Assembly: GCF_026341515.1 (NCBI RefSeq)
Contig: NZ_JAPEOK010000001.1
Span: 2,604,001 to 2,668,000 of the forward strand
DNA: 64,000 bases
Source of the DNA: Streptomyces sp. NBC_00878
Lineage (GTDB): Bacteria > Actinomycetota > Actinomycetes > Streptomycetales > Streptomycetaceae
Direction of reading: 5' to 3'
Below the pieces are notes generated by a model. The model did not search any database, was not told where the DNA came from, and saw only the letters and a program-made list of their open reading frames with translations. The translations under genes were made by a program, and so were the position numbers. Each line of letters starts with the position of its first letter. The stretch's first letter is position 1. This document shows positions 8,351 to 16,816 of this stretch, one piece after another.

Positions 8351-8413
8351 ATTCTATACGATGGTTCACATTTCTATACGTAATCATTTTCGAGACGTTG
8401 GCCTCATTTTCGA
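8351..8413 (-). promoter_or_regulatory. Promoter/operator region of argF with 20-bp-phased repeats
   Basis: This AT-rich patch stands out from its GC-rich surroundings. TTCTATACG occurs at 8352-8360 and 8372-8380, and TCATTTTCGA at 8384-8393 and 8404-8413. Members of each pair are exactly 20 bp apart, placing them on the same face of the helix. On the minus strand TAGAAT (8351-8356) could serve as a -10 element. An arginine-responsive or anaerobic regulator is possible; the repeats do not obviously fit the ARG box. Confidence 0.5.
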
Positions 8414-8472
8414 AGCGCCATGCCATGCGACCGCCGGGCAGCCAGCCACCGGCCGCCCGTCGCACCGATGCG

Positions 8473-8541
8473 ACCACTGACCGACCACTGACCAACCGCC
8501 AGCTGACCGCTGACCACTGACCACTGACCACTGACCACTGA
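8473..8541. repeat. Tandem heptamer repeat between arcA and argF
   Basis: GACCACT is repeated exactly four times at 8512-8539, flanked on the left (from 8473) by degenerate copies such as GACCGACCACT. It begins just after the arcA stop and may represent slippage-prone intergenic DNA. It is not a CRISPR array: the units are 7 bp with no spacers. Confidence 0.8.
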
Positions 8542-8548
8542 CCGACCG

Positions 8549-9775
8549 CTAGCCGACCGAATCCCGTACCACCGGACAGCTCATACAGCGCGGCCCGCCC
8601 CTCCCCCGCCCCAGCTCGCTCCCAGGGATCTCGATCACCTCGATGCCCTGCTTGCGCAGATGCGTGTTCGTGGTCTGGTTCCGCTCGTACGCGACGACGA
8701 CGCCCGGCTCGACCGCGAGGACGTTGCAGCCGTCGTCCCACTGCTCGCGCTCGGCGGCGTGGACGTCCTGCGTGGCGGTCAGCACCCGGATCCGGTCGAG
8801 CCCGAGCGCGGCGGCGATCGCGCGGTGCATGTGCTCCGGCGGATGGTCGGTGACCTTCAGCTCCTTGTCGCCGACGCCCGGTTCGATGGTGTACGAGCGG
8901 AGCATCCCGAGCCCCGCGTACTGGGTGAAGGTGTCGCCGTCGACCATCGTCATCACCGTGTCGAGGTGCATGAGGGCGCGCTTCTTGGGCATGTCGAGGG
9001 CCACGATCGTCTGCGCCGAGCCGGTGGCGAACAGCTTGTGCGCGAGCATCTCCACGGCCTGGGGCGTCGTCCGCTCGCTCATCCCGATCAGCACGGCGCC
9101 GTTGCCGATCACGAGCACGTCGCCGCCCTCGATGGTGGACGGGTAGTCGGCCTGGCCCTCGGACCACACGTGGAACGGCTCGTTCTGGAACAGCGGATGG
9201 TGCCGGTAGATCGCCTCGAAGTGCACGGTCTCGCGCTGCCGGGCGGGCCAGCGCATGGCGTTGATGGAGACGCCGTCGTAGATCCAGGCGGAGGTGTCGC
9301 GGGTGAAGAGGTGATTGGGGAGAGGACCGAGGAGGAAGTCGTCGAGGTCCATGACATGGAAGCGCACGGAGGTCGGCTCGGGGTGGGCCTCCAGGAACTC
9401 CCGCTTGGTCATCCCGCCGACCAGCGCCTCCGCCAGTTCGCCCGCGGGCAGGGCCTCGAAGGAGGCCCGGAGATGGTCGGTGGCCAGGGGCCCGTACTCC
9501 TTCTCGTCGAAGACCCTGTCCAGGACGAGCGATCTGGCCGCCGGGATCGCCAGGGCCTCGGTCAGCAGGTCACCGAAGAGGTGGACAGTGACCCCGCGGT
9601 CGCGGAGCACGTCGGCGAAACCGTCGTGCTCCGCGCGGGCCCTGCGCACCCACAGCACGTCGTCGAAGAGCAGGGCGTCCTTGTTGCTGGGGGTGAGCCT
9701 TTTGAGCTCAAGATCCGGCCGGTGCAGGATGACGCGGCGCAGCCGCCCGGCTTCGGAGTCGACGTGGAATCCCAT
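8549..9775 (-). CDS. arcA: Arginine deiminase
   Basis: A 408-residue arginine deiminase converting L-arginine to citrulline and ammonia. Family landmarks are [15 protein letters not shown] near the start, the guanidinium-binding [28 protein letters not shown] with the catalytic His, and the C-terminal nucleophile Cys in [13 protein letters not shown] 9775 is chosen because GGATGGAG lies just upstream on the minus strand; an in-frame ATG 33 bases further out (9808) has no such site. It precedes argF on the same strand, giving the first two steps of the arginine deiminase pathway. Carbamate kinase and the antiporter are not in the window. Confidence 0.93.
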   Translation of the reverse strand: MGFHVDSEAGRLRRVILHRPDLELKRLTPSNKDALLFDDVLWVRRARAEHDGFADVLRDRGVTVHLFGDLLTEALAIPAARSLVLDRVFDEKEYGPLATDHLRASFEALPAGELAEALVGGMTKREFLEAHPEPTSVRFHVMDLDDFLLGPLPNHLFTRDTSAWIYDGVSINAMRWPARQRETVHFEAIYRHHPLFQNEPFHVWSEGQADYPSTIEGGDVLVIGNGAVLIGMSERTTPQAVEMLAHKLFATGSAQTIVALDMPKKRALMHLDTVMTMVDGDTFTQYAGLGMLRSYTIEPGVGDKELKVTDHPPEHMHRAIAAALGLDRIRVLTATQDVHAAEREQWDDGCNVLAVEPGVVVAYERNQTTNTHLRKQGIEVIEIPGSELGRGRGGPRCMSCPVVRDSVG

Positions 9776-9915
9776 GACTCCATCCTGACCACCGGTGACC
9801 GTCTTCACCCCCTGGTCGACCGTTTCCGCGATTTCTCGTTCTCGTCCTCTTGACGATTAGGAGTGGTGGCGATTATCGTCGTATTGACGAAAAACACGGA
9901 GGGGGTCGCACACAC

Positions 9916-11052
9916 ATGGCCGACATCACCCGGCGCCTGGGCTGGCGCCATCTGCGCGGTGCGCCGACGGCACACGTCCGGCACCACCGGGGCGGCAAGC
10001 TGCTGCACGACGGGCCGGGACTCAGCTTCTGGTTCCGCGCGCTCACCGCGGCGGTCTCCGAAGTGCCGGTCGACGACCGGGAGTTGGCGATGACCTTCCA
10101 CGCCCGTACGTCCGACTTCCAGGACGTGGCGGTACAGGCGACGGTCACCTACCGGGTCAGCGACCCGGCACTCGCCGCCGCCCGGCTGGACTTCTCCATC
10201 GACCCGGACACCGGAGTGTGGCGGGGCGCGCCACTGGAACAGCTGGGCACGCTGCTCACGGAGACGGCCCAGCAGCACGCACTCGACGTGCTCGCCCGTA
10301 CGACGCTGTCGGCGGCCCTGGTCGACGGGGTGGCGGCGGTCCGCGAGCGCGTCGCCGTCGGCCTGGGCGCGGAGCCCCGTCTGCCGGCCACCGGTATCGA
10401 GGTGGTCGCGGTGCGCGTGGTGGCGCTGCGCCCGGAACCCGAGGTGGAGCGCGCCCTGCGCACGCCGGCCCGGGAACTGATCCAGCAGGAGGCCGACCGG
10501 GCCACGTACGAGCGCCGGGCGGTGGCCGTCGAGCGGGAACGGGCCATCGCCGAGAACGAACTGGACAGCCAGATCGAACTCGCCCGCCGTGAGGAGCAGT
10601 TGGTCGACCAGCGCGGTACGAACGCCCGCCGCGAGGCGGAGGAGCACGCGGCGGCGGACGCGGTACGGGCGGGTGCGGAGGCGGCCCGGACGGTACGGCT
10701 GGCTCAGGCGGAGGCCGAGCGGTCGGTCAAGCTGGCGGAGGCGGAAGCGGAGCGGTCGGTCAGGCTCACCGACGCCAAGGCGGCGCGCACCGTGAAGCTC
10801 GCCGATGCCGAGGCCACCCGGTCCGTTCGGCTCGCTCGCGCGGAGGCCGAGGGTGCGCGCGAGGTGGGCGAGGCCCGGGCGCAGGCCCAGGCGGCGTGGC
10901 TGCGGGTGCACGGCGAGGTGGACGTCGCGACCCTGCACGCCCTCACCGGGACGCGGCTCGCGGAGAACCTGCCGAACATCGAGAGCGTGACGGTGTCGCC
11001 GGACGTACTCACGGGGCTGCTCGCCAGGTTCGGGACCGGAGAGCGGGCGTGA
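9916..11052 (+). CDS. SPFH/band-7 domain protein with hendecad coiled coil
   Basis: A 378-residue protein. Residues 20-190 form an SPFH (prohibitin/band 7) domain (DDRELAMTFHARTSDFQDVAV, then VTYRVSDPALAAARLDF). Unlike classical stomatins it has no N-terminal membrane anchor. From about residue 190 it is a long charged coiled coil. At nucleotides 10687-10851 it contains five consecutive 11-residue repeats of the type RSVKLAEAEAE. The start ATG 9916 has GGAGGGGG about 10 bases upstream; the in-frame ATG at 9850 has none. The stop overlaps the GTG of the NAD-kinase-like gene, so the two are co-translated. It probably scaffolds a membrane-associated or oligomeric ring complex; this is inference. 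Confidence 0.85.
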   Translation: MADITRRLGWRHLRGAPTAHVRHHRGGKLLHDGPGLSFWFRALTAAVSEVPVDDRELAMTFHARTSDFQDVAVQATVTYRVSDPALAAARLDFSIDPDTGVWRGAPLEQLGTLLTETAQQHALDVLARTTLSAALVDGVAAVRERVAVGLGAEPRLPATGIEVVAVRVVALRPEPEVERALRTPARELIQQEADRATYERRAVAVERERAIAENELDSQIELARREEQLVDQRGTNARREAEEHAAADAVRAGAEAARTVRLAQAEAERSVKLAEAEAERSVRLTDAKAARTVKLADAEATRSVRLARAEAEGAREVGEARAQAQAAWLRVHGEVDVATLHALTGTRLAENLPNIESVTVSPDVLTGLLARFGTGERA

Positions 11053-11942
11053 GTCTCGCACCACGGGTCGTGGTGGTCCATCGGACCACGGAGTACGCCG
11101 AGTTGGTGGCCCACCACGGCACGCACGGACAGGCCGCCTTCTTCCTCTCCTCCCGGGGCCGGGACATCGAGGAGGTCGCCGAGCGCCATCGCCGCACCCG
11201 GCGCGCGCTGACCGACGTGACCTCGGCGATTCCGCTGACCTGGCGTCAGACGCTGGTGGAACGGCGGGACTTGGACCGTTTCCTGTTCGCGCCGGAGGAC
11301 GTGGTGGTCGTGGTCGGCCAGGACGGTCTGGTGGCGAACGTCGCCAAGTACCTCGTCGGCCAGCCGGTGTTGGGCATCGACGCCGACCCCGGCCGCAACC
11401 CGGGCGTCCTGGTCCGGCACCGGCCGGCGGACGCGCCGACGCTGCTCCCGGCGGCCCTCACCAGCACCGTCGACGAACTCACCATGGTCGAGGCCGTCGC
11501 CGACGACACGCAGCGGCTGGTCGCACTCAACGAGATCTATCTCGGCGCCGTCGGACATCAGACGGCCAGATACCGCCTGGACCTGGCGGGCGACGGGGGT
11601 GTCGTCGAGGCCCAGGCGTCCTCCGGGGTGCTGGTGGGAACCGGCACCGGGGCGACCGGATGGATCCGGTCGGTGTGGCAGGAGCGGGGCAGTTCCCTGC
11701 CGCTGCCACGCCCCACGGAGGACCGCCTGGTGTGGTTCGTCCGCGAGGCGTGGCCGTCACCGGCGACCGGCACGTCCCAGATCGCCGGCCAGCTCTCGGC
11801 CTCGTCCCACCTCAGCCTCACCGTCGAGTCCGAACGGCTGATCGCGTTCGGGGACGGGATGGAGGGGGATGCGGTGGAGTTGACCTGGGGACAGACCGTG
11901 CGGGTGGGGGTGTGCGGGGAACGGTTGCGGTTGGTGGGCTGA
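11049..11942 (+). CDS. NAD-kinase-like (ATP-NAD kinase fold) protein
   Basis: A 297-residue protein starting at GTG 11049 inside the SPFH stop (GTGA). It has the ATP-NAD kinase fold: a VVVVVGQDGLVANVAKYL region in place of the canonical GGDG(T/S), then LNEIYLG and LVGTGTGATGWIRSV, which correspond to the NE/D and TGSTAY-like motifs. The altered GGDG motif (GQDG) makes it atypical, and it may be a divergent sugar, lipid or NAD kinase. Pairing with an SPFH protein suggests it is tethered to a scaffold. The gene ends in a convergent hairpin shared with pnkp. Confidence 0.75.
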   Translation: MSLAPRVVVVHRTTEYAELVAHHGTHGQAAFFLSSRGRDIEEVAERHRRTRRALTDVTSAIPLTWRQTLVERRDLDRFLFAPEDVVVVVGQDGLVANVAKYLVGQPVLGIDADPGRNPGVLVRHRPADAPTLLPAALTSTVDELTMVEAVADDTQRLVALNEIYLGAVGHQTARYRLDLAGDGGVVEAQASSGVLVGTGTGATGWIRSVWQERGSSLPLPRPTEDRLVWFVREAWPSPATGTSQIAGQLSASSHLSLTVESERLIAFGDGMEGDAVELTWGQTVRVGVCGERLRLVG

Positions 11943-12051
11943 GACACCCACCCGCCGCGCGGTGGCTGGAGCAACTCACCCGCCGCGCGGCGGCTGGAGC
12001 AGTCCGGGCCGGGCCGGCATCCGGTGGGACGCCAGGCCCGAATCCGGGGAC

Positions 12052-12117
12052 CAGTAATTCCGGTAGTGCCGGTAGTGCCGGTAGTGCCGGTAATTCCGAT
12101 AGTGCCGGTAATTCCGG
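12052..12117. repeat. 9-bp tandem repeat array
   Basis: Alternating nonamers CGGTAGTGC and CGGTAATTC are repeated about seven times between the NAD-kinase-like gene and pnkp. Just upstream (11948-12001) a GC-rich direct repeat around CCGCCGCGCGG is also present. No coding function. Confidence 0.85.
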
Positions 12118-12146
12118 TGGGGAGGCCGCCACGCAGCCTCCCCACC
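12116..12146. terminator. Bidirectional hairpin between convergent genes
   Basis: GGTGGGGAGGC (12116-12126) pairs perfectly with GCCTCCCCACC (12136-12146) across a 9-base loop, 13 bases beyond the pnkp stop. There is no T-run, as is usual for Streptomyces. Confidence 0.7.
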
Positions 12147-12158
12147 ATCGGCGGATGC

Positions 12159-14705
12159 CTACAACCGCGGGTCCACCGGCTCCGACTCCAGCGCCAGCAC
12201 CCCGAACACCGCCTCGTGCACCCGCCACAGCGGCTCCCCCTCCGCGAGCCGGTCCAGGGCCTCCAGGCCCAGGGCGTACTCACGCAGGGCCAGCGAACGC
12301 TTGTGGTTGAGGAAGCGGCCGCGGAGGCGGTCGAGGTTCTCGGGACGGGTGTACTCCGGGCCGTAGATGATCCGCAGGTACTCCCGGCCCCGGCACTTGA
12401 TACCGGGCTGGACCAGTCGGCCGTTGCCGCCGCGCACCACGGCCCGGTCGGGCTTGACGACCATGCCCTCGCCGCCGCGGCCGGTCATCTCCAGCCACCA
12501 GTCGACACCGGCCCGCACCGACTCGGGGTCGCCCGTGTCGACGAAGAGGCGCCGGGTGGTCTGCAGGAGCCCGGACGGGTCGCCCGCCACCAGCCGGTCG
12601 ATCAGGCCGAGCTGCTCCTCGTGCGGCACGGCCGCGAGGCTCCGGCCCCGCACGGCGAGGATCTGGAAGGGCGCGAGGCGGACACCGTCGAGACCGGACG
12701 TGGGCCAGCAGTAGCGCCGGTACGCGTCGGTGAACGAGGCGGCGTCGACGGCCCGTTCGCGCTGCTTGGCCAGCAGGTCCTGGACCTCGACGCCACGCGC
12801 CGCCGCCCCTTCGAGCGCCGCCACGGCTCCCGGGAAGACCGCCCCCGCGGCAGCGCCCACCGCGGCGTACTGCGAGCGCAGCAGCCCGGACGCCTTGAGC
12901 GACCAGGGCAGCAGCTCGGCGTCGAGCAGCATCCAGTCCGTCTCCAGCTCCTCCCACAGACCGGCCTCCGTGACGGCGGCCCGTACCCGCCCGAGGATCT
13001 CCTCGGTGACGGCGGCGTCGTCGAAGAAGGGGCGCCCGGTACGGGTGTACAGCGAGCCCGACACGCCACCGCCTGCACCGAACCGCTCGCGCGCGGTCTC
13101 CTCGTCCCGGCAGACCAGCGCCACCGCCCGCGACCCCATGTGCTTCTCCTCGCACACGACCCGCGCGACCCCGTCGGCCTCGTACTGCGCGAAGGCCTCG
13201 ACCGGGTGCTCCAAGTAGCCCTCCGCCTTGGAGGTCGCGGTGGGCGCCATCGTCGGCGGCAGGTACGGCATCAGCCGCGGGTCGACGGCGAAGCGGCTCA
13301 TGACCTCCAGGGCCGCGGCCGCGTTCTCCTCGCGTACGGAGACACGTCCGGCGTGCCGGGTCTCGACGACCCGGCGGCCGTGCACGTCCGCGAGGTCCAG
13401 CGGACGCCCCTCGTGTCCGCCGGGTGCCTCGGAGGCCAGCGGCCTGGTCGGCTCGTACCAGACCCGCTCGGCCGGTACCTCGACGAGTTCACGCTCCGGC
13501 CAGCGCAGCGCGGTGAGCTTGCCGCCGAACACGGCACCGGTGTCCAGGCAGATGGTGTTGTTCAGCCAGGTGGCCTCCGGGACGGGAGTGTGGCCGTAGA
13601 CCACGGCCGCCCGGCCCCGGTAGTCCTCGGCCCACGGGTAGCGCACCGGCAGCCCGAACTCGTCGGTCTCACCGGTGGTGTCGCCGTACAGCGCGTGCGA
13701 GCGCACCCGGCCCGACGTACGCCCGTGGTACTTCTCGGGCAGTCCGGCGTGGCAGACGACGAGCCGGCCGCCGTCGAGGACGTAGTGGCTGACCAGCCCG
13801 TCCACGAACTCCCGTACCCGCAGCTTGAATTCGTCGCTCTCGCCCGCCATCTGCTCGATGGTCTCGGCGAGGCCGTGGGTGTGCTGGACCTTGCGGCCCT
13901 TGAGGTAACGCCCGTACTTGTTCTCGTGGTTGCCCGGCACGCACAGCGCGGCGCCCGAGCCGACCATGGACATCACCCGGCGCAGGACGCCCGGGGTGTC
14001 CGGGCCGCGGTCGACGAGGTCGCCGACGAAGACGGCCGTACGGCCCTCGGGGTGGACGCCGTCCCCGTACCCCAACTTGCCGAGCAGCGACTCCAGTTCG
14101 GAGGCGCAGCCGTGGATGTCGCCGATGATGTCGAACGGACCGGTGAGGTGGGTCAGGTCGTTGTACCGCTTCTCGGTGCGGACCTCGGCGCTCTCGGCCT
14201 CCGCCACACCTCGCAGGATGTGCACCTTCCGGAACCCCTCGCGCTCCAGGTTCCGCAGGGAGCGCCGGAGTTCACGGGTGTGGCGGTGGATGACACGGCG
14301 CGGCATGTCGGCGCGGTCGGTGCGCGAGGCGTTGCGCTCGGCGCACACCTCCTCGGGCACGTCGAGCACGATGGCGATGGGCAGCACGTCGTGCTTCCTG
14401 GCGAGTTCGATCAGCTGCTTACGGCTCTCCTGCTGCACGTTGGTCGCGTCGACGACCGTGCGCCGGCCCGCCGCGAGGCGCTTGCCCGCGATGTAGTGCA
14501 GGACGTCGAAGGCGTCGCCGCTGGCGCTCTGGTCGTTCTCGTCGTCGGCAACGAGGCCGCGGCAGAAGTCCGACGAGATCACCTCGGTCGGCTTGAAGTG
14601 CTTGCGTGCGAAGGTGGACTTGCCCGAACCGGAGGCGCCGATCAGCACGACGAGGGACAGGTCGGTGACGGGCAGGGTACGAACCTTGTTGTCGGTGCTG
14701 GTCAT
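12159..14705 (-). CDS. pnkp: Polynucleotide kinase-phosphatase-ligase, RNA repair enzyme Pnkp
   Basis: An 848-residue three-domain RNA repair enzyme. The N-terminal kinase has the P-loop GASGSGKST at residues 23-31 and phosphorylates 5'-OH RNA ends. The middle metallophosphatase has GDIHG (about residue 190), GDLVDRG and PGNHENK and removes 2',3'-cyclic phosphate. The C-terminal ligase/adenylyltransferase has the nucleophile Lys in EEKHMGSRA (Lys 521) and EGMVVKP. In characterised bacteria Pnkp joins Hen1 to repair tRNAs cut by ribotoxins and to methylate the 2'-OH at the junction. ATG 14705 overlaps the hen1 stop (ATGA), so the pair is one operon with hen1 first. Length and domain order match the family; no key residue is missing. 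Confidence 0.94.
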   Translation of the reverse strand: MTSTDNKVRTLPVTDLSLVVLIGASGSGKSTFARKHFKPTEVISSDFCRGLVADDENDQSASGDAFDVLHYIAGKRLAAGRRTVVDATNVQQESRKQLIELARKHDVLPIAIVLDVPEEVCAERNASRTDRADMPRRVIHRHTRELRRSLRNLEREGFRKVHILRGVAEAESAEVRTEKRYNDLTHLTGPFDIIGDIHGCASELESLLGKLGYGDGVHPEGRTAVFVGDLVDRGPDTPGVLRRVMSMVGSGAALCVPGNHENKYGRYLKGRKVQHTHGLAETIEQMAGESDEFKLRVREFVDGLVSHYVLDGGRLVVCHAGLPEKYHGRTSGRVRSHALYGDTTGETDEFGLPVRYPWAEDYRGRAAVVYGHTPVPEATWLNNTICLDTGAVFGGKLTALRWPERELVEVPAERVWYEPTRPLASEAPGGHEGRPLDLADVHGRRVVETRHAGRVSVREENAAAALEVMSRFAVDPRLMPYLPPTMAPTATSKAEGYLEHPVEAFAQYEADGVARVVCEEKHMGSRAVALVCRDEETARERFGAGGGVSGSLYTRTGRPFFDDAAVTEEILGRVRAAVTEAGLWEELETDWMLLDAELLPWSLKASGLLRSQYAAVGAAAGAVFPGAVAALEGAAARGVEVQDLLAKQRERAVDAASFTDAYRRYCWPTSGLDGVRLAPFQILAVRGRSLAAVPHEEQLGLIDRLVAGDPSGLLQTTRRLFVDTGDPESVRAGVDWWLEMTGRGGEGMVVKPDRAVVRGGNGRLVQPGIKCRGREYLRIIYGPEYTRPENLDRLRGRFLNHKRSLALREYALGLEALDRLAEGEPLWRVHEAVFGVLALESEPVDPRL

Positions 14706-16300
14706 GCGGCCTTCTCCTCCTTCGTGTTCTGGTCCTTCGTGTTCTGGGCGCTCACCGTGAAAACGGCCATCTGCGTGGGCGGTCCGACCTCGGGGTCGTC
14801 CGGTCCGACCGGCACGAACTCCACGCCGTACCCGTGCCGTTCGGCCACCGTCCCCGCCCAGCCGCGGAACTCCTCTCGCGTCCACTCGAAGCGGTGGTCG
14901 CCGTGCCGGACGTGGCCGGCGGGGAGGGTCTCCCAGCGGACGTTGTACTCGACGTTCGGCGTCGTCACGATCACGGTCCTGGGGCGCGCCGAACCGAACA
15001 CCGCGTACTCCAGGGCGGGCAGCCGCGGCAGGTCGAGGTGCTCGATGACCTCGCTCAGCACGGCGGCGTCGTACCCCTTGAGCCGCTTGTCGGTGTAGGC
15101 GAGCGAGCCCTGGACGAGCTTGACGCGCTCGGACTGCCGCTCGCCCATCCGGTCCAGCTTGAGCCGCCGGGAGGCGATGGTGAGCGCCCGCATCGAGACG
15201 TCGACACCGACGATCTCGGTGAACCGCGTGTCCTTGAGCAGCTCCTGCACCAACTGGCCCTGCCCGCACCCCAGATCGAGCACCCGCGCGGCATCGGTGG
15301 TCTGCAGCGCGCCGACGATCGCGTCGCGTCGCTGGACGGCGAGCGGTACGGGCTTCTCCTCCGTGTCCGTCTGCTCGTCGACGGCGTTGTCGATCTCCTC
15401 GACCGCGCTGTCGTCCGTCTCGGCGAGCCGTACGAGTTCGAGGCGCTCCATGGCCTCCCGGGTCAGCGACCAACGGCGCGACAGATAACGGCTGGTGATC
15501 AGCTTCTGCTCCGGGTGGTCCGGCAGCCAGCCCTCCCCGGCCCGCAGCAGCTTGTCCACCTCGTCGGACGACACCCAGTAGTGCTTGGCGTCGTCGAGCA
15601 CCGGCAGCAGGACGTACAGATGCCGCAGCGCGTCGGCGAGCCGCTGCTCACCCTCCAGTACGAGACTCACGTACCGCGAGTCGCCCCACTCGGGGAACTC
15701 GGCGTCCAGCGCCACGGGTTCGGCACTCACCGTCCAGCCGAGCGGCTCGAACAGCGCCCGTACGAGATCGGCGCCGCTGTGGCTTGTTTGCTCCGCCTCC
15801 GGGACGCTACAGCCGGAGGCGAGAGGACGACCGTGCTCACCCCTTCGGGCCTCCGCGCGCTCGTCCTCTCGCCTCCGGCGCACCCCTGCGGCTCCGCTGG
15901 CCGGCAGCGCGGGCACCTCGACGCGCAGGGGCAGCGGGCGCGCGGGCAGGTCGGGCTTCGCCTGGCAGGTGCCCTTCATCGCGCTGGAGAACACGCTGCT
16001 CAGCGCCACGGCGAGCAGGGACGAGGCGGCGTACGGCCGGTCGTTGACGTACTGCGCGAGAGCTGCGTCCGGGGCCCCGCCGCGGCCCTTGCCCTTGCCG
16101 CGCCGGACCAGTGCCACCGCGTCGACCTCCAGCAACAGCGCCGCCGTACAGCGCTCCACGCTCGCCTCGGGGTAGACGACATGCGCCTTGCCGTAGGAGG
16201 TGGAGAACGCCTGCGCCTTGTCGGGATGCTTGTGCAGCAAAAACCCGAGGTCGGTCGCGGGGTGCTCTGGGGTGCCGGTGGTACTGATCGTCAGGAACAC
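14702..16300 (-). CDS. hen1: RNA 3'-terminal ribose 2'-O-methyltransferase Hen1 with an inserted linker
   Basis: A 532-residue bacterial Hen1. The N-terminal half (MFLTISTTGTPEHPATDLGF, KAQAFSTSYGKAHVVYPEA) is the domain that contacts Pnkp and activates its ligase. The C-terminal half is the methyltransferase, with the SAM motif DLGCGQGQLVQELL and the metal-binding EVIEHLDLPRL and HGDHRFEWT. It methylates the 2'-OH at the 3' end of cleaved RNA. Between the halves, after VPALPAS, about 45 extra Arg/Glu-rich residues (VRRRREDERAEARRGEHGR and following) coincide with a DNA palindrome at 15794-15878. Family members as I recall them run almost directly into GADLVRALFEPLGW, so this looks like an in-frame insertion. 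Confidence 0.92.
   Translation of the reverse strand: MFLTISTTGTPEHPATDLGFLLHKHPDKAQAFSTSYGKAHVVYPEASVERCTAALLLEVDAVALVRRGKGKGRGGAPDAALAQYVNDRPYAASSLLAVALSSVFSSAMKGTCQAKPDLPARPLPLRVEVPALPASGAAGVRRRREDERAEARRGEHGRPLASGCSVPEAEQTSHSGADLVRALFEPLGWTVSAEPVALDAEFPEWGDSRYVSLVLEGEQRLADALRHLYVLLPVLDDAKHYWVSSDEVDKLLRAGEGWLPDHPEQKLITSRYLSRRWSLTREAMERLELVRLAETDDSAVEEIDNAVDEQTDTEEKPVPLAVQRRDAIVGALQTTDAARVLDLGCGQGQLVQELLKDTRFTEIVGVDVSMRALTIASRRLKLDRMGERQSERVKLVQGSLAYTDKRLKGYDAAVLSEVIEHLDLPRLPALEYAVFGSARPRTVIVTTPNVEYNVRWETLPAGHVRHGDHRFEWTREEFRGWAGTVAERHGYGVEFVPVGPDDPEVGPPTQMAVFTVSAQNTKDQNTKEEKAA
15794..15878. repeat. Palindromic element inside hen1
   Basis: An 18-bp perfect inverted repeat (15813-15830, CCGGAGGCGAGAGGACGA, and its complement at 15861-15878) encloses 30 bases. 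A further copy of the core CGCCTCCGG at 15794-15802 makes a second, alternative hairpin with 15813-15821. The element lies in the linker of Hen1 and keeps the frame open, which is typical of small palindromic insertion sequences. Confidence 0.75.
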
Positions 16301-16816
16301 TGTGGGTATGCCTCGAAACGTCTGCTGAGCTGCGGATACTTGTCGTACGGTCCACTACGGTGCACATTCCGTGCACACACGCCGAATACCAGGGAACCGC
16401 AACGATTGGGAGAGCGCGCCTCGGCGATCACTGCTCCGGAGCTGCCCTCGCCCTCGTAGTGACGCGCACGCCACGCAGCGATCAGCCGGCCACGCGGCGC
16501 CCCTTGTTCAGCGCGCCTCCACAACGTACAGCGAACATCCCTCACGTACTCAGGCATTTTCCCTCCCCCGCACACGCTCGGCCGCCGGCACCAGAGCCGC
16601 CTCCGGCAGGCCGGTCGGAGCCGTGAGGCCGTACAACTCCACGAACGAAGCAGGAGCATTCCCCCAGTCGACCTCCCACACCAGACAGCCGTAGGTGTCG
16701 CGCGCTGACCGCCCTGGCGCCGTGCGACATCGTGCAGATGACACGACTCCTCATCGATTCACACACGTAAATCACCTGTGGGGTGGAGTCGCGGACGTGG
16801 CCCGGCCGACGCGGTG
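16301..16816. other. Region between hen1 and the IclR gene; two possible tiny ORFs
   Basis: No convincing gene. On the minus strand two overlapping small ORFs look mildly protein-like. One is 16550-16744 (64 residues, containing YGCLVWEVDWGNAPASFVEL). The other is 16291-16557 (88 residues, ATG 16557 preceded by GAGGGAAA), which would overlap the hen1 start. If real they would be in the hen1-pnkp operon. GTGCAC occurs twice at 16361-16376 and might belong to the hen1 promoter. I recognise no family. Confidence 0.3.

Noticed and set aside
12024..15098. A 1024-codon plus-strand ORF across pnkp and hen1
   Set aside because: It is a shadow of the minus-strand genes in GC-rich DNA; pnkp and hen1 carry all expected motifs.
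15780..15920. Intein or extra domain in Hen1
   Set aside because: The insertion is only about 45 residues, highly charged, lacks splicing motifs and coincides with a DNA palindrome.
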